DNA of 19,995 bases, taken from positions 1 to 19,995 of the forward strand of contig JASEHA010000008.1 of NCBI GenBank assembly GCA_030018795.1. The letters run 5' to 3'. Both the position numbers and the translations under genes were made by a program. The notes beneath the pieces are model-generated. The model saw nothing but the letters and a program-made list of their open reading frames with translations, did not search any database and was not told the origin of the DNA. Source of the stretch: a bacterium. GTDB taxonomy: Bacteria; UBA9089; CG2-30-40-21. This document shows positions 1 to 8,900 of the stretch, in pieces; position 1 is the first letter of the stretch, and each line of letters begins with the position of its first letter.

Positions 1-128
1 ATCTATTTTTGACTATCGTAGGTTTGAAAACTTGAACATCGAATTATACTAATCTGAATATTCGATAAAGCAAGTAGTACATCAGGACACTTAAATAAGC
101 AGGTTCTTTAACGAATCATGTTGGAGCA

Positions 129-203
129 AAATTGGGACAGCGACCATTTTTATTCTGACAAGGATAGCAAGAAACGAATTTAAACGGTCGCTGTTCCGAA
201 TTT
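129..203. repeat. Short inverted-repeat element downstream of mtnA
   Basis: Arms at 129-145 and 186-203 are inverted copies built on GGGACAGCGACC and GGTCGCTGTTCC, matching at all but one or two positions, with about 40 bases between them. No ORF lies inside. The layout fits a small non-autonomous mobile element or a REP-type hairpin. It is not followed by a T-run on the minus strand, so it is not a canonical terminator for mtnA. The rest of 1-235 holds no gene that I can see. Confidence 0.55.
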
Positions 204-235
204 CCCTTAGTTTCTCACGGTGCTCTGGTGCCCTT

Positions 236-1255
236 TTAAATATCACGAGGCAGCAGTCCCATCATCCCTTTTAAACTCTTCTCATACGGTGCCTCAGCAA
301 TCCCTGTTTCTGTGATTATCCCCTTAATCAACTCATGTGGTGTGACATCAAAGGCAGGGTTATATACCTTGATATTGTCAGGGGCAGTTTGCCGACCAAA
401 TCCACAGGTTATTTCTTCTTGAGCCCTTTGCTCAATAGGTATCATGGAGCCATCAGAAAGGGTCATGTCTATGGTTGAGGTTGGGGCAGCTACGAAAAAT
501 GGGATGTTATGCTTTTCTGCCAGAACAGCAACACTGTATGTCCCAATCTTATTGGCAGTATCCCCATTGCTTGCGATGCGGTCTGCTCCGACTATAATCA
601 GATTGATGCGTCCCTCTCTCATCACTATGCCAGCCATATTGTCACAGATAAGGGTAACATCTGCACCTGCTGCCTTGAGTTCCCAGGCTGTTAATCTGGC
701 ACCCTGAAGCAATGGCCTTGTTTCATCAGCATATACCTGTATCCTTTTCCCTTGCTCAAGTGCGGTATATATTACCCCCAGGGCAGTCCCTATCCCTCCG
801 GTTGCCAGTGCACCAGCATTGCAATGGGTTAATATCCCATCACCATCCTTGATAAGGGATGCTCCAAACTTACCAATCCTTCTGCATTTTTCTTTATCAT
901 CCTCATGAATAAGGCAGGCTTCTTTGATGAGTATCTGCCGGAGTTGTTCGACACTTGTTCCCTGATGCTGATTGATACACCTTTTCATCCTTTCCAGCGC
1001 CCAGAACAGGTTAACTGCGGTTGGTCTGGTACTGGCAAGGAGGTTAATGGTTTCATCAAGGTTATCCATCCCAAGGATTACCCCATAGGCAGAAGCAACA
1101 CCAATAGCCGGGGCACCTCGCACACTCAGTCTTTTAATAGCAGCAGCTACATCATGAGGTGTCTTGCAATCGAGATATACAAGCTCCTCGGGTAATCTGG
1201 TCTGGTCAATCAATCGCAAAAAGTCTTCCTGCCAGATAATTGTCTCTGGTATCAT
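236..1255 (-). CDS. mtnA: S-methyl-5-thioribose-1-phosphate isomerase MtnA
   Basis: Converts 5-methylthioribose-1-phosphate to 5-methylthioribulose-1-phosphate in methionine salvage; the fold is shared with eIF2B subunits. At 339 aa it is the usual family length. The motif HCNAGALAT carries the expected catalytic Cys (about residue 145), and VGADRIASNGD carries the expected acid (Asp about 225), followed by NKIGTY. The ATG overlaps the glmM stop codon by 4 bases, and AGGAGG sits just upstream inside the glmM 3' end, so the two genes are translationally coupled. No other salvage gene is in the window, so the protein could also serve a different 5-deoxyribose disposal route. The related ribose-1,5-bisphosphate isomerases are the main alternative, but the motif set favours MtnA. 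Confidence 0.93.
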   Translation of the reverse strand: MIPETIIWQEDFLRLIDQTRLPEELVYLDCKTPHDVAAAIKRLSVRGAPAIGVASAYGVILGMDNLDETINLLASTRPTAVNLFWALERMKRCINQHQGTSVEQLRQILIKEACLIHEDDKEKCRRIGKFGASLIKDGDGILTHCNAGALATGGIGTALGVIYTALEQGKRIQVYADETRPLLQGARLTAWELKAAGADVTLICDNMAGIVMREGRINLIIVGADRIASNGDTANKIGTYSVAVLAEKHNIPFFVAAPTSTIDMTLSDGSMIPIEQRAQEEITCGFGRQTAPDNIKVYNPAFDVTPHELIKGIITETGIAEAPYEKSLKGMMGLLPRDI

Positions 1256-2619
1256 ATTTCCTCCTCGGCTAATATTATTTGAGCAATCTTTTGTGCTAAT
1301 TCGGTTATCTGTTTATGATCCTCGCCCTCAATCATAACCCTGCATCTCATCTCTGTTCCAGAGTATCTGACTAAAACCCTGCCTGAATCCTTAAGAATAT
1401 CGGCTGCATCATGTATGGCTTTTTGTATCTCTGGCAGATCCTCAAGGGGCGGTTTTGCTTTTACAGGCACATTTAACAATACTTGAGGAAATTTCCTCAT
1501 GACATTTCTCATGCTTGAGGCAGGCTGTTTTGTTTCTTTCAGCAGCTTAAGCACGCAAAGAGCGGTCAGTATTCCGTCTCCAGAGGTATGATGGTCAGAG
1601 AAGATAATATGCCCTGACTGTTCTCCGCCAAGATTTGCCCCAGAGGCAATCATCTCTTCTGATACATATCGGTCACCTACATTTGTTTCTCGTACAGTTA
1701 TACCTGCCTCTTTACAGGCGATATGAAAACCAATATTGCTCATAATGGTAATCACAACCGTATTATTTTTCAACCTCTTCGTTTCCTTCATATGTTTTGC
1801 ACAGGCCATAATAATAAAATCACCATCAATTATCTGTCCATTTTCATCGACAATGACGATTCTATCACCATCTCCATCAAAGCAAAAACCTATATCAATT
1901 TTTTGTCCCTTTTGTCCCTTTTGTCCTTTGATAGCCTCTCCAATCATCTCTGGATACAATGAGCCGCAATTGAGGTTAATATTTGTTCCATCCGGCTTAT
2001 TGTTCAAGGCAATCACACTTGCTCCCATCTGACTGAATAAGCCTGGGGCAATATGAGATGTTGCTCCATGAGCACAGTCTACAATGATGGACATGCCGCT
2101 TAAATCCATATTATCAACGCTTTGTTGAAGAAATTTTTGATACCTGGATGAAGCATCTGCTATCTCAATCATTCTGCCAACATATATCCCTGTAGGATGG
2201 ATGATATCCTCTGCACTTGTTTGCAGAGCATTCTCAATTTCCTCCTCTGTTTGATCGCTTAGCTTAAACCCATCTGGCCCAAAAAACTTAATCCCATTAT
2301 CATCAAATGGGTTATGAGAGGCAGAGATGACTATGCCTGCATCAGCCTCTAATACTCGGGTAAGATATGCAATCCCAGGCGTAGGAAGCATGCCTACCTT
2401 GAGACAATCTGCTCCAGATGAAGTAATCCCAGAGGATAATGCTGCTTCTAACATATCCGAGGATATTCTTGGATCCTTTCCGATAAGGATGGTAGGGCGG
2501 TCTTTCCCCCTGTGTAAAACATATGCTGCTGCCCGTCCAAGATGAAGTGCTAATTCTGATGTCATAGGCTCAATATTTGCCTTACCCCTTATTCCGTCTG
2601 TACCAAAAAGTTTTCGCAT
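1252..2619 (-). CDS. glmM: Phosphoglucosamine mutase GlmM
   Basis: Interconverts glucosamine-6-phosphate and glucosamine-1-phosphate on the way to UDP-GlcNAc, and so feeds MurA, encoded elsewhere in this window. The protein starts MRKLFGTDGIRG, the canonical family N-terminus. An open frame continues to 2823, but this ATG at 2619 has AGGAG just upstream and gives 455 aa, the normal length. Visible motifs are the phosphoserine loop SASHNPFDDNG (about residue 102), the metal-binding DGDGDR (about residue 250), GGEQSGH, and the phosphate-binding RYSGTE near the C-terminus. Just before the metal loop, where homologues are shorter, lies a three-fold Lys-Gly-Gln repeat encoded by a 9-base tandem repeat (1901-1927). 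The 3' end overlaps mtnA. Confidence 0.95.
   Translation of the reverse strand: MRKLFGTDGIRGKANIEPMTSELALHLGRAAAYVLHRGKDRPTILIGKDPRISSDMLEAALSSGITSSGADCLKVGMLPTPGIAYLTRVLEADAGIVISASHNPFDDNGIKFFGPDGFKLSDQTEEEIENALQTSAEDIIHPTGIYVGRMIEIADASSRYQKFLQQSVDNMDLSGMSIIVDCAHGATSHIAPGLFSQMGASVIALNNKPDGTNINLNCGSLYPEMIGEAIKGQKGQKGQKIDIGFCFDGDGDRIVIVDENGQIIDGDFIIMACAKHMKETKRLKNNTVVITIMSNIGFHIACKEAGITVRETNVGDRYVSEEMIASGANLGGEQSGHIIFSDHHTSGDGILTALCVLKLLKETKQPASSMRNVMRKFPQVLLNVPVKAKPPLEDLPEIQKAIHDAADILKDSGRVLVRYSGTEMRCRVMIEGEDHKQITELAQKIAQIILAEEEI
1901..1927. repeat. 9-base tandem repeat x3 inside glmM
   Basis: Three copies of TTTTGTCCC (the last base of the third copy differs), read on the minus strand as Lys-Gly-Gln triplets. 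The repeat stays in frame and adds about six residues ahead of the GlmM metal-binding loop. Confidence 0.9.
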
Positions 2620-2690
2620 AGAGATCTCCTTTTGCTTTTTACTAAAAAAATTGATGAGACAGGCAGAAGATAGTACATCTGAAGTAATCA

Positions 2691-2801
2691 CAGAGCACCA
2701 GAACAAAAGAGCACCAGTCACCAGAGCACCAGAGCACCAGTTAAATTCTTTACTGGTGCTCTGGTGCATTATTGCATTGGTAACTGGTGCACTGGTGCTC
2801 C
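2691..2801. repeat. Inverted arrays of CACCAG/GAGCACC units
   Basis: Copies of AGAGCACCAG run through 2691-2742, and the reverse complement (CTGGTGCTCTGGTGC and variants) runs through 2751-2801. Together they could form a long imperfect hairpin in the 190-base gap between the glutamate-synthase-like gene and glmM. A further copy, GGTGCTCTGGTGC, lies at 219-231 after mtnA, so the unit is dispersed. I see no promoter in this gap. Confidence 0.8.
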
Positions 2802-2809
2802 TTATTGAC

Positions 2810-5425
2810 TCAATCCTCTTCATCTACCTCAACTATTACCTTCTTTTTTGAGGTAGTAATCTTGCGGTAGACCTCTTCCGGCTCTTTGCAAACACCGTCA
2901 ACCACAAGCAGTTCTTCAATAGAGATACCAAATAACCGCTCATTTTCTTGCAGGTAAGGGAGCATAACCTGCCAATCATCATGGGTAACACTGGCAAACT
3001 CACCGCCATTCAGCTGTGCCTTTACCAATTTCTTATGTGGATCACGGGCATAGATGGCACCACCAGAGGCAAGGGAGAAAAGGTTTGAACCAGGATAGGG
3101 AGTAGGCTGCTCTACAAATTTGCCTTGCGTCTCATCAAACTCAATCCCATTGAGGATAACAAACCCACCACCGTTTAATGGGTCTCCAGCCATAAACGAC
3201 TCAGCCAGAAAGTCGAGACAGGTGCCGTTTATGACTACCCTTGGCTTGCCAACCGCATTGATCATGGGTCTTCCAGCAACATTGCCCAGGATATAAACAC
3301 TGCCGCCCTTGGCACCATACATAAATGTCTGTCCAGCATCACCATAAATAACCAGCTTTCCGCTTTTCATTATCTGACCCAGTTGATCCTGAGCGTTCCC
3401 ATGAACAAAAATCTCAAGACCATCTATGCCTGAGGCAAGATAATCTCCTGAGGAATCATAAACATCAATACGGACACCCTGTGTATTTAATCCAAGCCCG
3501 CAGCCGCAAAATCGTTGTCCAAGATACCCATAGCAGATAAACCTCTTCCAGCCTGAGTTATAGGCATCAACGAGCAGATGAGAATCACAATTTTCACCCT
3601 CAGGGGTAAAGTCATGGGCATTGATTATCAGTACCTGTTCATTGTCTCTGGGTGCTCTTAAGGTGTTTCGCCTCTTGAAGTCAATCAGCTTGTATTTTCC
3701 GTTCTCTCCATCGCTATGGCTTAAATCCTTTGTAGCCTCAAACACCTCATGAAGGGTTAGCTTAATTATTTCCAGTATTCCGCTCCTCTTTTTTGTCCCG
3801 GTATCATATCGTTTGTCATTGAGCAGGGTAAATATCTCAATGATATTTGCCTTGTTACCATCATTTTCATTAGCTATATTTACCATCTCATGGCAAACCC
3901 AGCGGAATGTATTATAATCCCACTCTTTGAGGTTATTCTTGAGGTATTCAAACAACTCCATAGCTGAACAGACAGCAAATCTTTCCTTGATTGACTGTGC
4001 CTGCTGAGGTGGCTGAATGCTGATGGACAGATCAGGGTGTGTCTGGTTTTCATTGGTTTTAATTACCCGCCCAAACTTATCTGCACAAACAAACCCCTTT
4101 TGCTCTCCGCCATTTTCATCAAGGGTAAAGATAAATGCCCCGCCGTCTGTATGGCTTCCACCGCGGGCATTCCAGTATTTATCTGCTATGAGATGAAATC
4201 TTTTATCCTCTTTAGAAAGGCTATTGAGGATAGCATCGATTGCCTGTTTTTCAGAGCCAACTATCCCTATCTTTATCTCTCCCTCTTGCAGGGCAAAGAC
4301 CTGTGGTCTGAGCATGGCCGTATCAGTAATGCCAATAAGCTGAAATCTTTTATTCTCTGCGTCATTACGGGCAATGATAAAAAGCCATGGTCCATCAGGC
4401 GAGCCATGAACATGGATCTCCTGAATGTGCCGGTATATCTGTTGCTTTTCAGCAGGCAGTTGATCAAAATCAAGCTCTGTTGTTGGTGCCAATGCCTCAA
4501 TAATATACTCCAATGGATAGCCATACGTTCTGTTCAAGAGGTCAAAGACAAGAACAGAGACCTCAGTATCGGTCAGGAATAATGGCTGTATATTCCGCTG
4601 ATAAAGGTATTCGCTTACTGAATAGTAGTTAGCAAAATCACCATTATGCACCAATGCCTCGTTTAAGCCAATAAATGGGTGTGCCCCGCCAGGATGCCAG
4701 AGTCTGCCTCTGGTGGGATACCGTTGATGAGCAATCCAAACATGAGCCTTGAAATCCTCCATCTGGTAATACTGCACTGCCTGTTCAGCATAGCCGACCA
4801 CCTTTAATATTATCATGTTGCGACCATGGGAAAGGACAAATGCCCTCTTCTCGCCAAGTGAAGCATAAAACTGCTTGTTCAATTTGAATGTATTCTGATA
4901 GATGAACTCATCCTCTGCCTTTCGCAAATCCATGCCAGTAAGGTTATTTTCCTTAATAAAGCGTGACAGCACATCTTCTTTTACCCGAACAAAGTATTGG
5001 CAGACATCTGGCGGTTTAACCTCCAGACCAATCTCTTGATAATCGTCAATAGTAGGTATCATGGATGAGTGAGCAACATCCATGAATGGCAGGATGCAGT
5101 CTTTTTCAACCTCAGCCCTTGACTCAGTATCTAATAATGCTATTTGAATCAGGTAACAGTCATCAAGCGTTTCCTGACTTATCCCAAAATGTTTGGGATT
5201 AAATCCAACCGCAGCAATCCCGCCGCCCTTGCCATTGCCCCGATTATGCATCTGGATAGACGGCTCAAAGATATGCCTGCCGCGTACTGGCACAGAGCAG
5301 GCAAACCCAACCACTCCGCAGCCGCCCTCTGCCTCAGTCTGCCATCTATCAGGCATTCCTTTCACCTTATCATCTTTCAATCTTTCTCTTGAGTTAATAA
5401 CCTTTTCCGCAAAATTATTTACCAT
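2810..5425 (-). CDS. Glutamate-synthase-like subunit: glutaminase domain fused to GXGXG domain
   Basis: Expected to release ammonia from glutamine and pass it to a partner synthase subunit. Residue 36 is the Cys of GGCGVVGF, the N-terminal nucleophile of class-II amidotransferases, which implies a 35-residue propeptide removed on maturation. Other amidotransferase motifs are HQRYPTRG (about residue 235) and VHNGDF (about 260). The C-terminal part (about 600-790) has the glycine-rich beta-helix of GltB domain 3, including YGAKGGSVYILGNVAGR and GDPLNGGGFVILNG. The FMN-binding synthase domain that sits between these two in ordinary GltB is absent here and is encoded by the upstream neighbours. 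An AGGGG site precedes the ATG. It is the last gene of a tight four-gene operon. Confidence 0.85.
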   Translation of the reverse strand: MVNNFAEKVINSRERLKDDKVKGMPDRWQTEAEGGCGVVGFACSVPVRGRHIFEPSIQMHNRGNGKGGGIAAVGFNPKHFGISQETLDDCYLIQIALLDTESRAEVEKDCILPFMDVAHSSMIPTIDDYQEIGLEVKPPDVCQYFVRVKEDVLSRFIKENNLTGMDLRKAEDEFIYQNTFKLNKQFYASLGEKRAFVLSHGRNMIILKVVGYAEQAVQYYQMEDFKAHVWIAHQRYPTRGRLWHPGGAHPFIGLNEALVHNGDFANYYSVSEYLYQRNIQPLFLTDTEVSVLVFDLLNRTYGYPLEYIIEALAPTTELDFDQLPAEKQQIYRHIQEIHVHGSPDGPWLFIIARNDAENKRFQLIGITDTAMLRPQVFALQEGEIKIGIVGSEKQAIDAILNSLSKEDKRFHLIADKYWNARGGSHTDGGAFIFTLDENGGEQKGFVCADKFGRVIKTNENQTHPDLSISIQPPQQAQSIKERFAVCSAMELFEYLKNNLKEWDYNTFRWVCHEMVNIANENDGNKANIIEIFTLLNDKRYDTGTKKRSGILEIIKLTLHEVFEATKDLSHSDGENGKYKLIDFKRRNTLRAPRDNEQVLIINAHDFTPEGENCDSHLLVDAYNSGWKRFICYGYLGQRFCGCGLGLNTQGVRIDVYDSSGDYLASGIDGLEIFVHGNAQDQLGQIMKSGKLVIYGDAGQTFMYGAKGGSVYILGNVAGRPMINAVGKPRVVINGTCLDFLAESFMAGDPLNGGGFVILNGIEFDETQGKFVEQPTPYPGSNLFSLASGGAIYARDPHKKLVKAQLNGGEFASVTHDDWQVMLPYLQENERLFGISIEELLVVDGVCKEPEEVYRKITTSKKKVIVEVDEED

Positions 5426-5458
5426 TTCATACCCCTTCGCATTTTCGCGTGAAATATC

Positions 5459-6946
5459 TTATTTACCGTGTATTGCTACACCTTCATACTCCAGGCAATC
5501 ATGCCTGCCCACCAATTCTTGAACACTCTTCATGCCCAATTTTTTGAGAATATCAACAAATTGGTCATGCCATGATGAAAGGAGATTAATTAGCCGTTGC
5601 CCTGACCATTCAGGATCAAACTGATGGGTTAATTCCCTGTCTGTTGTAGCAATACCCCGCGGACATCCGCGCCCGCTTTCACAATTGGCGCATCTGACAC
5701 ATTCAAGGGCAACCATCTCTGCTGTGCCAATAACCACCCCATCTGCACCCAGGGCAATTGCCTTAACTACATCATGAGCAGTACGAATCCCGCCTGAAGC
5801 TATTAGGGTTATCTTATCCCTGACACCCTCAGCCTTCAAGAAGTTATGCACCTTTGGGATAGCATATTCTATGGGCATGGCAATATTTTTCTTAGCAATA
5901 TTGGGTGCTGCCCCTGTTCCGCCATAGCTGCCATCTATATGAATAATATGAGCCTCCGCATAGTAGCTGCCTATGGCTACCATATCAACATCTGTTGGTG
6001 TTGAGACCTTGACCGAGACCAATGCCTTTGGATTCATGGCCTTTATCCAGTCAACATGCTTTTTATGATCCTCAACCGAATAAACTGAGTGGAATGGAAA
6101 TGGTGAGAAAAGGGCAGTGCCTGCCACAGCCTCACGCATTGCAGCTACATCAGGTGTATTTTTATCCCCAAGCAAATGTCCGCCCAACCCTGGTTTTGCC
6201 CCTTGAGCATACTTAAACTCAACAATCTTAACCCGTTTGATAGTATCTTCCCGTACCCCGAACAGTCCGGTTGCTACCTGGGTAATAACATGGTCGTCAT
6301 AAGGGTATAAGGTCGCATGATACCCACCCTCACCAGTACAGGTAAAGGTATTCCATGCTTTGGCTGCCCTTGCCTTGCCAAGTATAGTCGATAATCCAAC
6401 TGAGCCATATGACATCCCGCCGCCATAAACAGGCAGCCCTATCTCAACCCTGTGAGCATTATCATTCCGTCTGTTAAGGGGGATACTGGTACTTATCTCA
6501 TCACTTTTTAGTTCAATGGGGGGATTTTCTGGAAATTTTATTCTAAGCCTGTCAAATCCGCCTCCAGAATTTCCTATGCAATATTCAAGCCCATCTGGCG
6601 GCAATTTACCTGTCTCTGCCTGATACCATGTGGACAGGATAAGGTCAGATGTCCAGCGGTAATCACCCAGCATTTCTATCATCGGATTAATGATAACTGT
6701 CAGTGCTTTCTCAGGGCATTGATCAACACAGGCATTGCACGATACACCAATACACTTATGCTCCTGTGGTCTTGAAAAGGACGAAGCACCTATCTGTTGG
6801 TGAACTCCAGCCTTGCAAACCTCAACACACTTGCTGCAGTTAATACATCTATCATTACGATAGATGATATATTTCGATATCTGATTTCTGTACCGTGAGG
6901 GGGCAGGTGCTACCCCTGGTACAGATTCGAGATTATTATTTGACAT
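5459..6946 (-). CDS. Glutamate synthase FMN subunit with N-terminal double-cluster ferredoxin domain
   Basis: Probable catalytic synthase subunit, reductively aminating 2-oxoglutarate on FMN. Residues 34-44 and 65-77 hold two four-Cys sets (CINCSKC..C and CIGVSCNAC..C) for two [4Fe-4S] clusters. The FMN barrel follows with GGMSYGSVG (about 175), the active-site segment KYAQGAKPGLGGH (about 250), DGSYGGTGAAP and ASGGIRTAHD. Near residue 419 the Cys-rich CVRCANCESGRGCPRG is the expected extra Fe-S binding loop of the GltB family. I start at ATG 6946 because GGAGG lies 8 bases upstream; an in-frame ATG at 6961 would put that site inside the gene. The split subunit resembles archaeal-type glutamate synthases. 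Confidence 0.87.
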   Translation of the reverse strand: MSNNNLESVPGVAPAPSRYRNQISKYIIYRNDRCINCSKCVEVCKAGVHQQIGASSFSRPQEHKCIGVSCNACVDQCPEKALTVIINPMIEMLGDYRWTSDLILSTWYQAETGKLPPDGLEYCIGNSGGGFDRLRIKFPENPPIELKSDEISTSIPLNRRNDNAHRVEIGLPVYGGGMSYGSVGLSTILGKARAAKAWNTFTCTGEGGYHATLYPYDDHVITQVATGLFGVREDTIKRVKIVEFKYAQGAKPGLGGHLLGDKNTPDVAAMREAVAGTALFSPFPFHSVYSVEDHKKHVDWIKAMNPKALVSVKVSTPTDVDMVAIGSYYAEAHIIHIDGSYGGTGAAPNIAKKNIAMPIEYAIPKVHNFLKAEGVRDKITLIASGGIRTAHDVVKAIALGADGVVIGTAEMVALECVRCANCESGRGCPRGIATTDRELTHQFDPEWSGQRLINLLSSWHDQFVDILKKLGMKSVQELVGRHDCLEYEGVAIHGK

Positions 6947-6967
6947 CACGTTTTCCTCCATTTTCCC

Positions 6968-8353
6968 TTACTTACACATAATCGCATTCATAAAATCTCG
7001 TTCCAGATCCTCAAGAAACATTGCCCGTCCTATTTCGCCACGAAGCCTGCGTGCCTCACGGATACCCATAGCACCCATGACCTCTATTAATTGGGAATGC
7101 CAGGCACCCATCAGGTTTATTATTCGCCTTCTTGCCCATTTTATATCTATCTTTTCCATCTCTACCGGACAGGAGAGCCCTTTTGTGCATCGTTTACATA
7201 CCCGGCACTCCAGAGCAATAAGAAGTGTCAGGTCAATAGCTGCTGCATCTGCCCCACACAGGATGACCTTGGCCAGGTGTTCAGCCAGACCAATGCCGCC
7301 AGAGGCAATGATAGCCACCTCATCCCTTATAGCCTTGGCCACAAGCTGCCGATGAATATCTCTCACCATATCCTTGATAAACCGCGGCTGTGCTGCATCA
7401 TGTTCATTCCCCTGATAATCTGCATAAAGGTGGATAATCTCCACACCATCATTTATCAATCGTTGGGTAATATCATCTGCCTTTTTATCGAGCCTCAGCC
7501 TTACAGAAACAATTAATTCAGGATTGATCTTTTTGGCTTGAGCAACATATTCCATGATATTCTCTTCATAGATGAACTCAGCCAGCCTTATCCCTCCCTT
7601 TTCGAGTAATTCCTTATGTGTCTCAAACGTCTTTATACTAAATTGCGGCATCATAATTTTATTGTAAGAAGCAAGCTCATCAAAATATTCCTCTGCCTCA
7701 ATTAGCATGGGTATATCCAGTTTAGCCGCGGACTTAGCCATAGACAACCTCATGTTTTTACTTACCTTCCCAAATGGCAGAACATTAAAGATGATTGGCA
7801 TGGGGATATTGATGATAGGTGGCAGGTTAGAGACAAGTCGTCCCTCTTTATCAAACTCAAGGTTAACCAATTTCCTGCCAAGGTCAACACTGGTACTGAT
7901 ATATTCCCTGCCATGGATACCATCACGGGTTGGCCTGACAATCTCAGACATATCAGTCCACATAGAATCAAAGCCATGCCCTGTAAATGGCCCCAAATAC
8001 CCGGCACCAGAGACAGGAATCTTGCCGGTTTCTGCCTGATACCATGTCGTCGCAATAATATCAGGCTTCCAGTATGAATCACCAAGCCTTTTATATTCAG
8101 GGTTTATTGATCTGGAAATCAATCTTCCCTTACACTCCTGAACACAACGAAAGCAATTTTTACACAAAGAATCCATAGTATCCAATAATTGCTTAGAATC
8201 AAAACTGCGGTTTCTATATACATCATAAACACATGATTTCTTGGCACACTTAGCACATCCAAGGCAGCCATCCCTTTCAATGGCAGATACCTTGCCAATG
8301 GGTGTAAACCTTGGCGGTGTTGGTGTGATGCTTATATGGTATTTCTCTGGCAT
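6968..8353 (-). CDS. Degenerate paralogue of the glutamate synthase ferredoxin/FMN subunit
   Basis: At 461 aa it has the same architecture as its downstream neighbour: two N-terminal four-Cys sets (residues 30-41 and 64-74), the shared segment DIIATTWYQAETGKIP, a barrel with IIASGGIGLAEH, a Cys-rich loop CRVCKRCTKGLSCPVE near residue 382, and a matching C-terminal helix region. The GGYH and KYAQGAKPGLGGH segments that carry the synthase active site are not recognisable, and the barrel is shorter. I infer a duplicated subunit turned to electron transfer or structure rather than catalysis. Its stop lies 21 bases before the next start, and its own ribosome site GGAG lies inside the end of the gene upstream. 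The conserved Cys sets argue against decay. Confidence 0.8.
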   Translation of the reverse strand: MPEKYHISITPTPPRFTPIGKVSAIERDGCLGCAKCAKKSCVYDVYRNRSFDSKQLLDTMDSLCKNCFRCVQECKGRLISRSINPEYKRLGDSYWKPDIIATTWYQAETGKIPVSGAGYLGPFTGHGFDSMWTDMSEIVRPTRDGIHGREYISTSVDLGRKLVNLEFDKEGRLVSNLPPIINIPMPIIFNVLPFGKVSKNMRLSMAKSAAKLDIPMLIEAEEYFDELASYNKIMMPQFSIKTFETHKELLEKGGIRLAEFIYEENIMEYVAQAKKINPELIVSVRLRLDKKADDITQRLINDGVEIIHLYADYQGNEHDAAQPRFIKDMVRDIHRQLVAKAIRDEVAIIASGGIGLAEHLAKVILCGADAAAIDLTLLIALECRVCKRCTKGLSCPVEMEKIDIKWARRRIINLMGAWHSQLIEVMGAMGIREARRLRGEIGRAMFLEDLERDFMNAIMCK

Positions 8354-8358
8354 ATATT

Positions 8359-8766
8359 TTAATTCTCCTTTTTCAACGGATTCTGCCCAACTTCTTTCAC
8401 CCTGGCAATCATCTCGTCCACAGCCTTAGCTGTTGGGTTAGAAACATCATCCCTTGTTATTTGCTTCATTAGCAACCGCTTTTGCCCAAGCCCTATCTCA
8501 TCTAAGTATTTTTTTGCCAATTCAAACCTATTCCGGGCACGTTTATTACCAACAAGCGACTGACACTTCCCATTCAAACAGGTCAATACAATCACCCCAT
8601 CCTTGCCTGTTTCAAACGCCTCAAGAAGATGAAGCACCTCAAGCCTGCCAGAGCATGGCAGCTTAATCAGCCGAATATCAACAACCTCATGCCTTTCAAT
8701 AGAGTCAACATCCTCGTTTGACATACAATTATGACAGCAGAACATTACAATCTTTATTTTTTCCAT
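8359..8766 (-). CDS. MvhD/FlpD-type iron-sulfur electron-transfer protein
   Basis: A 135-aa protein of the family of methyl-viologen-reducing hydrogenase delta subunit, which carries electrons to heterodisulfide-reductase-like partners through an Fe-S cluster. Cysteines sit at 10, 11 and 14 (CCHNC), 38 (PCSGR), 63 and 68 (CLNGKC, then SLVGN), matching the family pattern. The frame is open to 8886, but ATG 8766 has AAGGAA 5 bases upstream and starts directly at the conserved fold, and the longer version would read through a terminator hairpin. It is the first gene of the operon, with 5 bases to the next gene. Its presence suggests that the glutamate-synthase-like complex receives electrons from an Hdr- or hydrogenase-type donor. 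That is inference. Confidence 0.82.
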   Translation of the reverse strand: MEKIKIVMFCCHNCMSNEDVDSIERHEVVDIRLIKLPCSGRLEVLHLLEAFETGKDGVIVLTCLNGKCQSLVGNKRARNRFELAKKYLDEIGLGQKRLLMKQITRDDVSNPTAKAVDEMIARVKEVGQNPLKKEN

Positions 8767-8782
8767 GTTAATTCCTTTTTGC

Positions 8783-8806
8783 AGGGAAGGGTTGCAACCG
8801 TTCCCT
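8783..8806 (-). promoter_or_regulatory. Leader hairpin just upstream of the mvhD-like ribosome site
   Basis: AGGGAA and TTCCCT flank the palindrome GGTTGCAACC, giving a nested stem that ends about 6 bases before the AAGGAA ribosome site. It could influence translation or be incidental; no known riboswitch pattern was recognised. Confidence 0.35.
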
Positions 8807-8833
8807 ATGAGAGTAAACATAGCATACAAATAC

Positions 8834-8868
8834 AAAAAAGGGTGTCTTATCGAAGACAAGACACCCTT
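8834..8868 (-). terminator. Intrinsic terminator in the leader of the glutamate-synthase-like operon
   Basis: On the minus strand AAGGGTGTCTT pairs with AAGACACCCTT (11 perfect base pairs, 9-base loop) and is followed by a six-T run. It lies about 25 bases after the predicted transcription start and about 70 bases before the first gene. No gene ends upstream in a way that would need it. ACAAGA (minus strand, 8877-8872) could alternatively pair with TCTTGT (8861-8856), which would break the left arm. This fits an attenuator, though no ligand or leader peptide is evident. Confidence 0.75.
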
Positions 8869-8900
8869 ATCTCTTGTTAACACCACATTATATTAAACAA

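Noticed and set aside
2620..2823. N-terminal extension of GlmM to 523 aa
   Set aside because: The extension is repeat DNA with no ribosome site at its start, while ATG 2619 has AGGAG and the canonical MRKLFGTDGIRG start.
8767..8886. N-terminal extension of the MvhD-like protein to 175 aa
   Set aside because: It would translate across the leader terminator, and ATG 8766 has a good ribosome site and starts at the conserved fold.
8886..8897. Three-codon leader ORF (Met-Trp-Cys-stop) before the attenuator
   Set aside because: Too short, only about 5 bases from the predicted start of transcription and no ribosome site; likely chance.
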